Assembly (NCBI GenBank): GCA_009377585.1
Contig: WHTS01000014.1
Location: 22,796 to 86,795 of the forward strand
Source: Betaproteobacteria bacterium
Lineage (GTDB): Bacteria; Pseudomonadota; Gammaproteobacteria; Burkholderiales; WYBJ01
DNA: 64,000 nucleotides
Reading direction: 5' to 3'
Below, piece by piece: positions 34,512-43,304 of the stretch (position 1 is the stretch's first letter; every line of letters starts with the position of its first letter). Under the pieces are notes generated by a model. It did no database searches, was not told the DNA's origin, and was given only the letters and a program-made list of their open reading frames with translations. Position numbers and translations under genes: made by a program.

Positions 34512-35711
34512 TCAAGCAGAAGTAGCCGCCTTCTCCGGACAGCGCCGGTAGCAGGCGAGCGCGATGACGAGCGCGATCGAAAGCGCGCCGAACATCGCGC
34601 GATAGGCAGACTCGCCGATCGGCGCGCCGGGCGTCGAAAGCGTCTGCACGATCACGCCGGTGAGCACTTGCAGCGAAGCCGCACCGAACAGCACTGCGCA
34701 GTTGACCGTGCTGATCCCACGCCCGATCAATCGGTCGGGATAGAACTGCCGCCCGTGGGTCGCGATCAACACGCTGTAGCCGCCGATCAACCCCAGCAGC
34801 GTGAGCAGCAGCGTAGCGGTCGTAAGGCCGGGACGCGGCCATAGCGCCAGCACCGCGAACACGACCGAGCTCGCGGTGGCGCCGAGCACGATCGTACGCT
34901 TGGTGCGCGCCGTCCAGCGATCGAGCAAGGTCGATCCCAGCGCGCCGGCGATCACGCCGATCGCCATCCAGAAAAGCGCCTTGCCGCGCCCCAGCGTGTC
35001 CAGGCCGTGCACGTCGCTCAAGTAGGGTCCCGCCCACAGTCCGATGATGCAACTGGTCGTGCCCCACGCGAACCAGGCCATCACCATGAGCCGCCAGATT
35101 CCCGGAATACGCAGCACTTCCATCACGCCCGCCGCGCTTTGCCGGAGCGTCTCGCGTGGCCGAGCGTGGAAGTCGTGCCCCGGCGGCGCATCGCGCACCA
35201 ACGCATAGACCAGCGCGGCGAGCAGCAGGGTCGCGACGAGCAGCGCGACATAGGCCCCGCGCCAGCCGAACCACGAGGCGATCAGCGCCATCGGCACGGT
35301 CGAGACGAGATTGCCGAGCTGGCTCGTCGCCATGATGCCGCCCGCGATGGTGGAGAAGTGGCGGGCGTCGAACCAGCGTACGCAGGCGACGATGCCGGCC
35401 ATCACCAGCACCGCGCCGCCGACGCCCATGAAGGCGCGCGCGAACACGAGCCCGCCGACGCTGTGCGCGGCGCCGAACAGCCCTGCGCCGATGCCCGAGA
35501 GCACCAGCATGATCGGCATCGTTGCGCGCGTGCCGAAGCGATCGAGCAGGATGCCGCCGGGAATCTGGGTAAAGGCCGCAGCGAGGAACATCGCGCTGGT
35601 GAGCGCGGCGAGCGAGGCGGCCGACGCGTCCAGCTCGCGCATGATGTCGGGCGCCACGACCACGTGCGCGTTGCGAAAGAATTGCGCCGTCATGGCGACC
35701 AGCGCGGCCAT
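34512..35711 (-). CDS. Major facilitator superfamily transporter
   Basis: This 399-residue inner-membrane carrier has the usual twelve hydrophobic segments. It includes the N-terminal MTAQFFRNAHVVVAPDIMRELDAS, an early DRFGTRATMPIM loop (MFS motif A type) after helix 2, and GIIATSQLGNLVST in the middle. The assigned ATG at 35711 gives a first helix that starts immediately; the frame stays open upstream (LNRKRVWIVV), but no standard start codon was seen there, so the true start may be a rare codon. The substrate is unknown. Its neighbour on the same strand is a CoA-transferase, so a carboxylate is plausible. Confidence 0.88.
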   Translation of the reverse strand: MAALVAMTAQFFRNAHVVVAPDIMRELDASAASLAALTSAMFLAAAFTQIPGGILLDRFGTRATMPIMLVLSGIGAGLFGAAHSVGGLVFARAFMGVGGAVLVMAGIVACVRWFDARHFSTIAGGIMATSQLGNLVSTVPMALIASWFGWRGAYVALLVATLLLAALVYALVRDAPPGHDFHARPRETLRQSAAGVMEVLRIPGIWRLMVMAWFAWGTTSCIIGLWAGPYLSDVHGLDTLGRGKALFWMAIGVIAGALGSTLLDRWTARTKRTIVLGATASSVVFAVLALWPRPGLTTATLLLTLLGLIGGYSVLIATHGRQFYPDRLIGRGISTVNCAVLFGAASLQVLTGVIVQTLSTPGAPIGESAYRAMFGALSIALVIALACYRRCPEKAATSA

Positions 35712-35796
35712 GACGACGATCCAAACGCGCTTGCGGTTGAGTGCGATTTCGGTAGCGCTGGCGATCAGGATGGAATAGTCGGGAAGCGCTGGAAGT

Positions 35797-35893
35797 CGTC
35801 ATTCCCGCGAACGCGGGAATCCAGGTGGACGGGGCATCGCTCGATCGTTCTTCCACATCCGCGGAAGGTCATTCCCGTCACAGCGGAAGTGAC
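35797..35893. repeat. REP-type palindromes (ATTCCCGC..GCGGGAAT)
   Basis: Two adjacent units, ATTCCCGCGAACGCGGGAATCCAG at 35801-35824 and GGTCATTCCCGTCACAGCGG at 35866-35885, lie between the MFS gene and the CoA-transferase gene. The first is a near-perfect hairpin. Related units occur at 14166 and 55674. No coding capacity was seen. Confidence 0.55.
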
Positions 35894-35916
35894 GCATCGA
35901 CGGCCTTCGCGTCCGG

Positions 35917-37113
35917 CTACACGATCGCCTTGGCCGAGTGCAGCGCCGCGAGCTCGGAATCGTTGTAGCCGACCGCCTTCAGAACCTCGTCGGTGTGCTG
36001 GCCGATGCGCCCGGGCGCCCGCTCGATCGACGCACCGCCGTGCGCGAACCGGAACGCGGTCAACGGCACCGACATCGGCTTGCCGACGCCGTCCATGGCT
36101 TCGAACCGATGCAGCAGCCCGCGATGCCTGACCTGCGGATCTTCCACCGCCTCGCGCAGCTCGCGCACGCGACAGGCGGGCACATGGCGGCTCTGGAAGA
36201 ATTCCTCCCATTCCGCCGCCGTCTTCTCCTTCATCTTCTCGGCCACGAACTTGTACTTCTCGTCGAAGCGCTCGTAGCGCTCCTTGAGGCTGTTCTTCTT
36301 CGCCTCCTCCGGGTTGCCCAGCGCCTCGAAGAAGCGCTTGTGCTGGCGGGCGTTGCTGGCCGCGATCTGCAACAGCGACCCGTCCTTGGTCTCGTAGGCG
36401 CATTGCGGCGCGAAGCGCAGGATGTTGCCGTTGCGCTTCGGATGGTGGCCGCTGTGCAGGTAGTCGGTCATGTGCGACGCCTGCAGGATCATGGCGACAT
36501 CGAGCATTGCCATATCGATGTACTGGCCCTTGTTCGTGCGCGTGCGCTGGAACAGCGCCGTGGCCAACGCGAATGCGCCCGTCGTGCCGGTGGCATAGTC
36601 GATCACCGGCGAGCCCGCCTTGATGGGGCCGGATGTCGGCGTTCCGGTCGAAGCCGTGATGCCCGAGGTCGCCTGGATCGCCTGGTCGTAAGCGGTCATG
36701 TAGCCGCGCGGTCCGTCCTGGCCGAACGCCGTCATCGAAGCGTAGATGAGCCGGGGATTCAGTTTCGACAGCTCGTCGTAGCCCAGGCCGAGCGACTTGA
36801 AGGCGCCGGGACGATAGTTCTCGACCAGGATGTCGGCCCACTCGGTGGCGAGCTTCTTCAGCGCAGCGCGGCCGCCCTCGGTCTTCAGATCGAGCGCGAT
36901 GCAGCGCTTGTTGGAGCCTTGCGTGAGAAAGCCGGTGCCGAGCCCGAGCTTGTTCAACTCCATGTCGGCGCCGGATTCGCGGCTCTGGTCGGGCGCATTG
37001 GGATCGTCGACCTTCACCACATCGGCGCCGAGCACGGCCAATTGATACGCAGCGAACGGTCCGGCCAGGACATGGGTGCAGTCGAGGATCTTGATGCCTT
37101 CGAAGGGTCGCAT
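35917..37113 (-). CDS. CaiB/BaiF family (class III) CoA-transferase
   Basis: This 398-residue family III CoA-transferase moves CoA between carboxylic acids. Family features are PFEGIKILDCTHVLAGPFAAYQLAVLGADVVKVD at the N-terminus, ENYRPGAFKSLGLGYDEL, the catalytic aspartate region AYDQAIQATSGITASTG and the GTTGAFALATALFQR segment. It has the interlocked-dimer fold. ATG 37113 starts it; the upstream strand carries a 7-bp tandem repeat about 130 bp away. Its neighbours are an MFS carrier and, across a repeat region, a dienelactone hydrolase gene, which suggests catabolism of an organic acid. Substrate unknown. Confidence 0.93.
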   Translation of the reverse strand: MRPFEGIKILDCTHVLAGPFAAYQLAVLGADVVKVDDPNAPDQSRESGADMELNKLGLGTGFLTQGSNKRCIALDLKTEGGRAALKKLATEWADILVENYRPGAFKSLGLGYDELSKLNPRLIYASMTAFGQDGPRGYMTAYDQAIQATSGITASTGTPTSGPIKAGSPVIDYATGTTGAFALATALFQRTRTNKGQYIDMAMLDVAMILQASHMTDYLHSGHHPKRNGNILRFAPQCAYETKDGSLLQIAASNARQHKRFFEALGNPEEAKKNSLKERYERFDEKYKFVAEKMKEKTAAEWEEFFQSRHVPACRVRELREAVEDPQVRHRGLLHRFEAMDGVGKPMSVPLTAFRFAHGGASIERAPGRIGQHTDEVLKAVGYNDSELAALHSAKAIV

Positions 37114-37243
37114 GGTGGTCTCCAGTCAAAATGGGCAAGCCCGGAATGCGGGACGCAGCCGCCGCGCGCGGGTGCACAACGATTCGAATGAAGCCGCAGG
37201 ATAGCAGAACGAATTCGCCTGCTCGTCGAGGAGGAGGCGGAAT

Positions 37244-37350
37244 CAAGAACCAAGAACCAAGAACCAAGAACCAAGAACCAAGAACCAAGAACCAAGAACC
37301 AAGAACCAAGAACCAAGAACCAAGAACCAAGAACCAAGAACCAAGAACCA
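37244..37350 (-). repeat. Heptanucleotide tandem repeat (CAAGAAC)n, about 15 copies
   Basis: From 37244 to 37350 the unit CAAGAAC is repeated about 15 times without a mismatch (GTTCTTG on the minus strand). Because seven is not a multiple of three, all three minus-strand frames read the cyclic peptide GSWFLVL without a stop. The repeat is about 130 bp upstream of the CoA-transferase start and ends exactly where a CACCACCCC-type hairpin repeat begins. It may be a slippage-prone variable-number locus. No gene is assigned to it. Confidence 0.9.
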
Positions 37351-37604
37351 CACCACCCCGCCCGCTGCGCGGGCACCCCTCCTCGTGAGCAGTATTAGCC
37401 CCGCAGGCGGGCAGGCGCGGTTAAGAAACCTGGTTGGGTTTCTTGAGAGAGGAGGGGATAAGTCGAGTTCCCCTCCTGCAAAGGAGGGGCGGGAGGCGAC
37501 AGTGTCGCGGACGGGGTGGTTAATCGCGCGGCTGAACCCACAGCGCGGCTGAACCCACACCACCCCGGCGCTACGCGCCACCCCTCCTCGTGAGAGGAGG
37601 GGAA
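37351..37604. repeat. Three CACCCC-type hairpin repeats with variable internal palindromes
   Basis: Unit 37351-37390 (CACCACCCCG-CCCGCTGCGCGGG-CACCCCTCCTCGTGAGC), unit 37467-37520 in the opposite orientation (GTTCCCCTCCTGC...GGACGGGGTGGT with inner GCGACAGTGTCGC) and unit 37556-37604 (CACCACCCC-GGCGCTACGCGCC-ACCCCTCCTC plus GAGGAGGGG) share flanks but carry different inner palindromes. A fourth unit is at 48885-48937. A 17 bp direct duplication (GCGCGGCTGAACCCACA twice) precedes the third unit. The 532 bp between the CoA-transferase start and the dienelactone hydrolase stop hold no gene. Confidence 0.75.
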
Positions 37605-37645
37605 GCTAAAACCATCGCGCACCCGTGAGGCGCCTGCAAGTCGCC

Positions 37646-38344
37646 TCACCCGAGATACCGACGAAAGAAGTCCACGCTCAACCCGAGCGCCCGATCGGCA
37701 TCATCCTTGCGATACGGCTTGCCGCCCTTGCGCGCGAACGCATGATCGGCGTCGGGATACTTGTGGATCGTCACCAGCGGATTCGGCGACAAGCGCCGTT
37801 CCAGCAGATCGTTCACCTCGGCCTGCACCCAGCGGTCCTTCATCGCCATGTGCAGCATGAACGGCCGGTGCAGGTTGGGCGCCTCGCGAATGTTGTGCTC
37901 GATGTAGGTGCCGTAGTAGGCGACCACGCAATCGATGTCGGTGCGGCAGCACATCAGGTAGCAGAGCTTGCCGCCCAGGCAGTAACCCACCGCGCCCACT
38001 CTTCCGTTGCACTCCTCGCGTGCGAGCAGGTACTTCCAGGTGTCCGCCATGTCGCGCACGCCCAGGTCGTAGTCGAAGTCGTAGTAGAGATCGAACGCCT
38101 TCTTCACCTGCTCGGGATCGTGGTCGGAGAGCTCCACGCCCGGCTCCTGGCGCCAGAAGAGATCGGGCGCGAGGCAGACGAAGCCGGCCTGCGCGAATTC
38201 GTGGGCGTGATGGCGCATCGTGTCGTTCACGCCCCAGATCTCCATGATGGCGATGATCGCGCCGGCGGGCGTGCGATCGGGGATCGCCAGGTAGGCGCCC
38301 ATTTCGCCATCGCGCAGGGGAACCCGGATGCTGCTCGATTGCAT
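37646..38344 (-). CDS. Dienelactone hydrolase family protein
   Basis: This 232-residue alpha/beta-hydrolase of the dienelactone hydrolase type opens lactone rings in chlorocatechol and related pathways. The nucleophile is the cysteine in GAVGYCLGGKLCYL (about residue 121), the acid is in the following strand region and the histidine is in DADHAFARKGG near 205. The family's early glutamate is in IMEIWGVND near residue 35. ATG 38344 follows GAGGG; the open frame extends 31 residues upstream without homology. The segment DLFWRQEPGVELSD is typical. Its substrate may link to the CoA-transferase and SDR genes nearby. Confidence 0.92.
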   Translation of the reverse strand: MQSSSIRVPLRDGEMGAYLAIPDRTPAGAIIAIMEIWGVNDTMRHHAHEFAQAGFVCLAPDLFWRQEPGVELSDHDPEQVKKAFDLYYDFDYDLGVRDMADTWKYLLAREECNGRVGAVGYCLGGKLCYLMCCRTDIDCVVAYYGTYIEHNIREAPNLHRPFMLHMAMKDRWVQAEVNDLLERRLSPNPLVTIHKYPDADHAFARKGGKPYRKDDADRALGLSVDFFRRYLG

Positions 38345-38443
38345 GGCGTAGCCCTCGTTGGTCGGCGAAGGATAGCATCGCCGCGCGGCGAGTTCCTTGC
38401 TGCGAAACGACGGTGAATCGGCACTGTCGTTCGGCAAGAACCG

Positions 38444-40385
38444 TCACGTCATCGACGGCGAGGCGAGCACGCTGCGCAAGGTCTCGTAGCCGACCGGCTT
38501 GACCAGATGCGCATTGAAACCGGCAGCGAGCGTGCGCGCCCGATCGCTGTCCTGACCCCACCCGGTCAGGGCCACGATGAAGATGTCCTTGCCCCAGTCT
38601 TGCTGGCGAATGGTGCGGCAGACGTCGTACCCGTTCATCCTGGGCAAGCCCAGGTCGAGGATAATGAGGTCCGGCCTGAAATTGCGCGTCTTCTCCAGCG
38701 CCTCGATGCCGTCAGCTGCCATTTCCACTTCGTTGCCGTCGAGCCGAAGCAGCGCGGCAAGGGATTGGACGCTGTCTTGCACATCGTCCACGACCAGCAC
38801 GCGACGCATGGCGACGGAATCGGGCCGGGAGGGCTCGGGCGCATGCGCTGTCGCGCTCGGAGCGTGCACGACCGGTAGGCGGACACTGAGCTCGCTGCCC
38901 TTGCCCAGGCCGGCGCTATGGGCCGTTATGGTTCCGCCGTGCATTTCCACCAGCGAGCGCGCCAGTGACAGCCCGATCCCCAGGCCGCCCTCGGAGCGAG
39001 CGAGCGCAGGCCGGGCCTGCGAGAACATCTGAAACAGGTTTGGAAGCTGCTCGGGATCGATGCCGATGCCCGAATCCGAGATGCGGATGCACACCTCGTC
39101 GCCTTCGAGGGCGGCCGTCAAGGCGATGCGCCCGTCGGGTTCCGTGTACTTGGCGGCGTTGTTGAGCAGATTGGCGAGGACCTGGGACAGGCGCACGGCG
39201 TCCCCGTGCAGGTGAATCGGATCCGATGGCAGCGAGACGGTGAACTGCTGACGGATATTGGGCCGGGAAGTTTCGACCGCCTGCTGGACCACCCGGGTCA
39301 GTTCCACCGGCTGGCGGCGCAGCGCGAGCTTGCCGCGCGTTATGCGGCTGACATCGAGCAGATCGTCGATCAGGTGCACCATGTGATCGACCTGCCGATC
39401 CATGATGTCCTGCGCCGTGCGCACGACCGGATGGTCCACGGCGCTCAGCTTGAGCAGCTGCACGGCATTGCGTATCGGTGCCAGGGGATTGCGCAGCTCG
39501 TGGGCGAGGGTGGCGAGGAATTCGTCCTTGCGGCGGTCGGCTTTCCCGCAGCGCCTCGCGTGCTTCCCGCGCGTCGGTGATGTCGATGTTGACGCCCTGC
39601 ATCCGCGTTGCGGCACCATCGGTGCCCTGATCCACGCGGCCGATGCAGGCAATCCAGCGGATCGCACCGTCGGTTCTGCGGATGCGAAATTCCTCGTGGA
39701 AGTCACCGCCACGGGCGACGATCTCTTCGAAAATCCGGATCGCGCGCGTCCTGTCCTCGGGAACGATGTACCCGAGCCAGTTCTCCTCGCTCGGCGTCCC
39801 GGTACCGACCGGCACGCCGATCAGGGCATGGAGTCCTTCGGACGATTCCACGTTGTTGGTCTCGAAATCCCAGTCCCACAGCCCCAGCCGTGCGGCGCGC
39901 TGGGCGCGCAGCAATCGCTCGCTGCGCACATTGAGCACGTGAGCGGTATCGCCCGCCGCGGCCAGGGCCGCGTCGATCTCCCGAATCGAGCTGCCCCGGG
40001 TGAGAAAGGACGGTGCGGGACCGCGCAACCGCTCCAGGGCGTCGTGCAACTCGTGAACACCTTGGGCCAGCGTTCTCGCCCGTGCGAGCGCGAGCACCAC
40101 GGCGATCGCGAGCGCGACGAGCACCGCGAGCCCGACCGCGGTCGCTGTTCGCCGCATGGGCGCATCGACCACTGCGCCCGGCGTCAGCACATTGACCGTC
40201 CAGCCCGAAACCTTCGAACGGTGGAATGCGACCACGACGTCCGCGTCGGACACGCCCGGTCCCCGCACCATCGCCTCGGCGTGCGAGGCCAACACCTCTC
40301 GGTACCACGGCTGGACCGGCTGGCCGGCAAGCCGTTGCGCGTGGCGACACAGGTCGCGGACGGGGTGGTCAGCGAGCGAAATCAA
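38444..40385 (-). pseudogene. Hybrid sensor histidine kinase with response-regulator domain, frameshifted and 5'-shortened
   Basis: The upstream part (about 40385-39545) encodes the end of a sensor/cache-like region, a membrane helix (AVGLAVLVALAIAVVLALA) and a PAS domain ending NIDITDAREAREALRE. The downstream part (39543-38444) encodes ADRRKDEFLATLAHELRNPLAPI (phospho-acceptor H-box), an ATPase domain and a C-terminal receiver with LIILDLGLP. The two lie in different frames. Removing one A from the GGAAAGCC run (39542-39544 TTT on the plus strand) gives the canonical EALREADRRKDEF join, so this is a one-base insertion. The N-terminal sensor is short; the only possible start is a TTG that overlaps the upstream kinase stop. 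Confidence 0.85.
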
Positions 40386-42034
40386 TACGACGAACCCGGG
40401 CGCGAAACGTCCGGTAGATGCTCGCGCAGGATCTCGAACAGCCGCCGCGGCTCCACCGGCTTGGCGATCAGGGCGCACACGCCGCTGCGGGCGGCCTGCT
40501 CCGGGTCGATGTCGGTGCCGTAACCCGAATAGAGCAGCACCGGCAGATCGGCGCGCGCCAGCGTGAGGCGCTGCGCGAGCTCGATACCGGTCATTCGCGG
40601 CATCGTGTAGTCGGTGAGCACCAGGTCGACCCGGGCCGGATCGCGCACGAACCAGTCGTACGCTTCGAGCGGGTTGCGGATGACGGTCGCCTCCAGTCCC
40701 CAGCCGGCGAGCATCTCTTCGAGCAGGCTCGCCACCATGTCGTCGTCGTCCACCACCAGCACTCGGCCGTGCAGGCGTCCGGGCCCGGAATCGGCGGCAG
40801 CCGCGCCTTCGACAGATCCGGCCGCGACCTGTGCACCTTCGCCGAGCGGCTGCAGCAATACCCGGAAGGTCGCGCCCACGCCCGAGCGCGTGTCCACGCA
40901 GACGTGGCCGCCATACTCGTGCACGATGCCGTGCACGGTGGCAAGCCCCATGCCGCTGCCCTTGCCGACCTCCTTGGTGGTGAAGAACGGCTCGAACATG
41001 CGATCGATGATGCCCGCGACGATGCCCGGGCCGCTGTCGGCGACGGCGAGCGCGAGGTACATGCCGTCGATGCGCTGCCGGCACGAGGCGCAGACCTCGC
41101 CCGACAGGTCGATCCAGCCCAGCGTGACGTGGATCGTGCCCGTGCCTTCCATCGCGTCGCGCGCGTTGATGCACAGGTTCAGCAGTACCTGCTCGAAGTG
41201 CACCGGATCGATCAGCGTGCGCGGCAGCCCGTGGTCGAGCTGGGTGGAGAGCTCGATGCTGGAGGGCAACGTGGATCGCAGCAGCTTGGACGATTCGGTC
41301 ACCAGCTCGGCGATCGACATCGGGCGTGGTTCGCCGCGCTGGCCGCGACTGAAGGTGAGCATCTGACGAATGAGGTCGCGAGCGCGCTGCACCGCGCTTT
41401 GCGCCTGGTCGAGATAATGCGCCAGCTTGGCATCGCCCGCCACCGGCGGTCGCTCGGCGGCCAGTGCCACGTAGCCCATCACGCTGGTCAGGATGTTGTT
41501 GAAGTCGTGTGCGATCCCGCCGCTCAGGTGGCCGATCGCCTCCATCTTCTGCGCCTGGCGCAGTTGCGCCTCGAGCTGGTTGCGGGCCTCCTCGGCGCGC
41601 TGGCGCTCGGTCACGTCCCGGATCGCCGCCAGTATGGTCGGGCGGCCGGCGAGCTCCAGAGTGTTGTTCGCGATCTCGACCGGGAACACGGCACCGTCCT
41701 TCTTGCGGTGGTAGCGCAGCGGCACGCGTCCCGGGCCGGCGGGGCCTCGAATGCTGGTCGCGGTGACCTCCGGCTGCATCGACAGGTCGGCTGCGGTGAG
41801 CGCCAGCAGCTCCTCGCGCTCATAGCCGTACATGGCCACGGCGGCGCGGTTCGCATCCACGATGCGCAGCGATTCGACATCGACCAGGACGATCGCGTCC
41901 GACTCCATCTCGAACAGCAGCCGATAGCGCGCCTCGCTCGCCCGCAGCTCCGCCTCCGCACGCTTGCGCGCGCTGTCGTCGCCCGGCGCCGACGAGGGCG
42001 CGTGCGCTGGGGAGGGGTCCGATGGGTTCGTCAT
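40382..42034 (-). CDS. PAS-domain hybrid histidine kinase with C-terminal receiver
   Basis: This 550-residue cytoplasmic kinase has the order PAS (about residues 30-145, FEMESDAIVLVDVESLRIVDANRAAV), HisKA (about 170-230, phospho-accepting histidine in LSGGIAHDFNNILTSVMGY), ATPase with DPVHFEQVLLNLCINARDAM and GSGMGLATVHGIVHEYGG, and a receiver with VLVVDDDDMV and phospho-aspartate in VDLVLTDYTMPRMTG near 480. No transmembrane helix was seen, so it senses a cytosolic signal. The stop overlaps the possible start of the frameshifted kinase. An OmpR-type regulator gene lies upstream beyond a repeat. Confidence 0.92.
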   Translation of the reverse strand: MTNPSDPSPAHAPSSAPGDDSARKRAEAELRASEARYRLLFEMESDAIVLVDVESLRIVDANRAAVAMYGYEREELLALTAADLSMQPEVTATSIRGPAGPGRVPLRYHRKKDGAVFPVEIANNTLELAGRPTILAAIRDVTERQRAEEARNQLEAQLRQAQKMEAIGHLSGGIAHDFNNILTSVMGYVALAAERPPVAGDAKLAHYLDQAQSAVQRARDLIRQMLTFSRGQRGEPRPMSIAELVTESSKLLRSTLPSSIELSTQLDHGLPRTLIDPVHFEQVLLNLCINARDAMEGTGTIHVTLGWIDLSGEVCASCRQRIDGMYLALAVADSGPGIVAGIIDRMFEPFFTTKEVGKGSGMGLATVHGIVHEYGGHVCVDTRSGVGATFRVLLQPLGEGAQVAAGSVEGAAAADSGPGRLHGRVLVVDDDDMVASLLEEMLAGWGLEATVIRNPLEAYDWFVRDPARVDLVLTDYTMPRMTGIELAQRLTLARADLPVLLYSGYGTDIDPEQAARSGVCALIAKPVEPRRLFEILREHLPDVSRPGSSY

Positions 42035-42152
42035 GGATCGATGTCTGCGGCTGCAGCCGAAGGCCGCATGGGTTCAGTCTAGCGCCGCCGCCGGCCGGCA
42101 ATGGCCGCGATTACACCGCGGAAACAACAGAAACACGGCGGTTACGAAGCGC

Positions 42153-42462
42153 CTATCGAGCGTTCCCAATTTCATGTCACGCTCGTCCCTCACCCCCAAC
42201 CCCTCCCTTGCAGGGCGCGCATCGGCATGCAGGCCGATGCCGTTCGGCCGGCACGGACCGCCTCAATCAGCTTCCGCGCAGGCTCGGCGATCTGTGCCGC
42301 GGCGGTTGGCGTCGACTCGCTTTGCGGTCGATCCCCACAAGTGGGGCCCCTCGCCCGGTAAGCTCGCGCCGCTATGGTCCGCGAATTCCCGGCCTCACCC
42401 CAGGGGGAGAGGGAAGCGTCGTGTCCGTATTGGACTGTCGTCCAATACGGAACGATCAATAG
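42153..42462 (+). repeat. Interspersed hairpin element copy C (CTATYGA family) with insertion
   Basis: This 310 bp copy has the left end CTATCGAGCGTTCCC and right end GGAACGATCAATAG. Its variable hairpin (CCGTATTGGAC-TGTC-GTCCAATACGG) is identical to that of copy B. A module inserted after the conserved left part begins TTGCAGGGCGCGCATCGGC, like that of copy A, and holds about 115 additional bp before rejoining at GGTCCGCGAATTCCCGGCC. The conserved hairpin is truncated (CAGGGGGAGAGGGA). It lies between the kinase start and the response regulator stop. The rest of this 441 bp gap holds no gene. Confidence 0.75.
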
Positions 42463-42475
42463 GAGGCAGCGCCGG

Positions 42476-43204
42476 TCAGCGGCTCTTGGGCGTGTACATG
42501 TAGCCGGCGTTGCGCACCGTCTTGATGATCTGCGGATGCTCGGGGTCGGCTTCGATCTTGCGCCGCAGCCGCGCGATGCGAATATCGATGCTGCGGTCGA
42601 ATGGCTGCCAGTCGCGGTTGCGCGTGAAGCCCAGCAGCTGGTCGCGGCTCAGCACCTGGTTGGGATGCTCGGTGAACACCTTGAGCAGATCGAACTCCAT
42701 ACTCGTCAACGCGATATCCCGGCCGGACGCGTCCAGCAAGCGATGGGCGGAAAGGTCCAGCCGGCAATCCCCGACCGGCACGAGCTTCGGCGCGCTCGAT
42801 GCCTCGGGCAGATGCGGCGGGCGTGCCTTGGCCCCGTGCAGGCGGCGCATCACGCTCTTCAGGCGCGCCACCAGCTCGCGCGGATCGAACGGCTTGGCGA
42901 TGTAGTCGTCGGCGCCGACCTCGAGCCCGACGACGCGATCGACCACGTCGCCGGCCGCGGTCACCATGATGATGCCGATGTCGTAGTGCTCGCGCAGATA
43001 GCGCGCCAGGCTCAAGCCGTCCTCGCGACCCAGCCGCACGTCGAGTAGTGCCACGTCCGGTAGCCGCGCAGCCAGCACCTCGCGCATCGCATCACCGCAG
43101 TCGGCTTGCAGGGTTTCGTACCCGTTCTCGCTCAGGTACTCCGTGAGCATGTTGCGCACGCCCGCATCGTCGTCGACGATGAGCACACAGCCGCTGCTCG
43201 CCAT
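42476..43204 (-). CDS. OmpR/PhoB-family response regulator
   Basis: This 242-residue regulator has an N-terminal receiver (VLIVDDDAGVRNML, phospho-aspartate in VALLDVRLGREDG near residue 55, switch lysine in DDYIAKPFDPREL near 102) and a C-terminal winged helix of the OmpR family (LTSMEFDLLKVFTEHPNQVLSRDQL and DRSIDIRIARLRRKIEADPEHPQIIKTVRNAGYMY). ATG 43204 follows GGAG at nine bases; an ATG five codons earlier is an alternative. It is likely partnered with the downstream hybrid kinase or the frameshifted one, although hybrid kinases usually signal through a phosphotransfer step. The DNA target is unknown. Confidence 0.92.
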   Translation of the reverse strand: MASSGCVLIVDDDAGVRNMLTEYLSENGYETLQADCGDAMREVLAARLPDVALLDVRLGREDGLSLARYLREHYDIGIIMVTAAGDVVDRVVGLEVGADDYIAKPFDPRELVARLKSVMRRLHGAKARPPHLPEASSAPKLVPVGDCRLDLSAHRLLDASGRDIALTSMEFDLLKVFTEHPNQVLSRDQLLGFTRNRDWQPFDRSIDIRIARLRRKIEADPEHPQIIKTVRNAGYMYTPKSR

Positions 43205-43304
43205 GGCCGCTTTCTCCATCGTGAGCGCGATTATAGCGAGCGCCGCCGCGGCACAACGGCCTCGAAGAACTACCTGGCGATCCGCGAGACTGTCCGGCAG
43301 CCGC

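Noticed and set aside
37244..37350. Heptamer array considered as a CRISPR-like or coding repeat
   Set aside because: The unit is 7 bp without spacers, and the repeating peptide GSWFLVL in all minus-strand frames follows from the unit length, not from selection.
39542..39544. Programmed frameshift in the hybrid kinase
   Set aside because: There is no slippery heptamer or downstream stimulator visible; a one-base insertion or sequencing error is the simpler reading.
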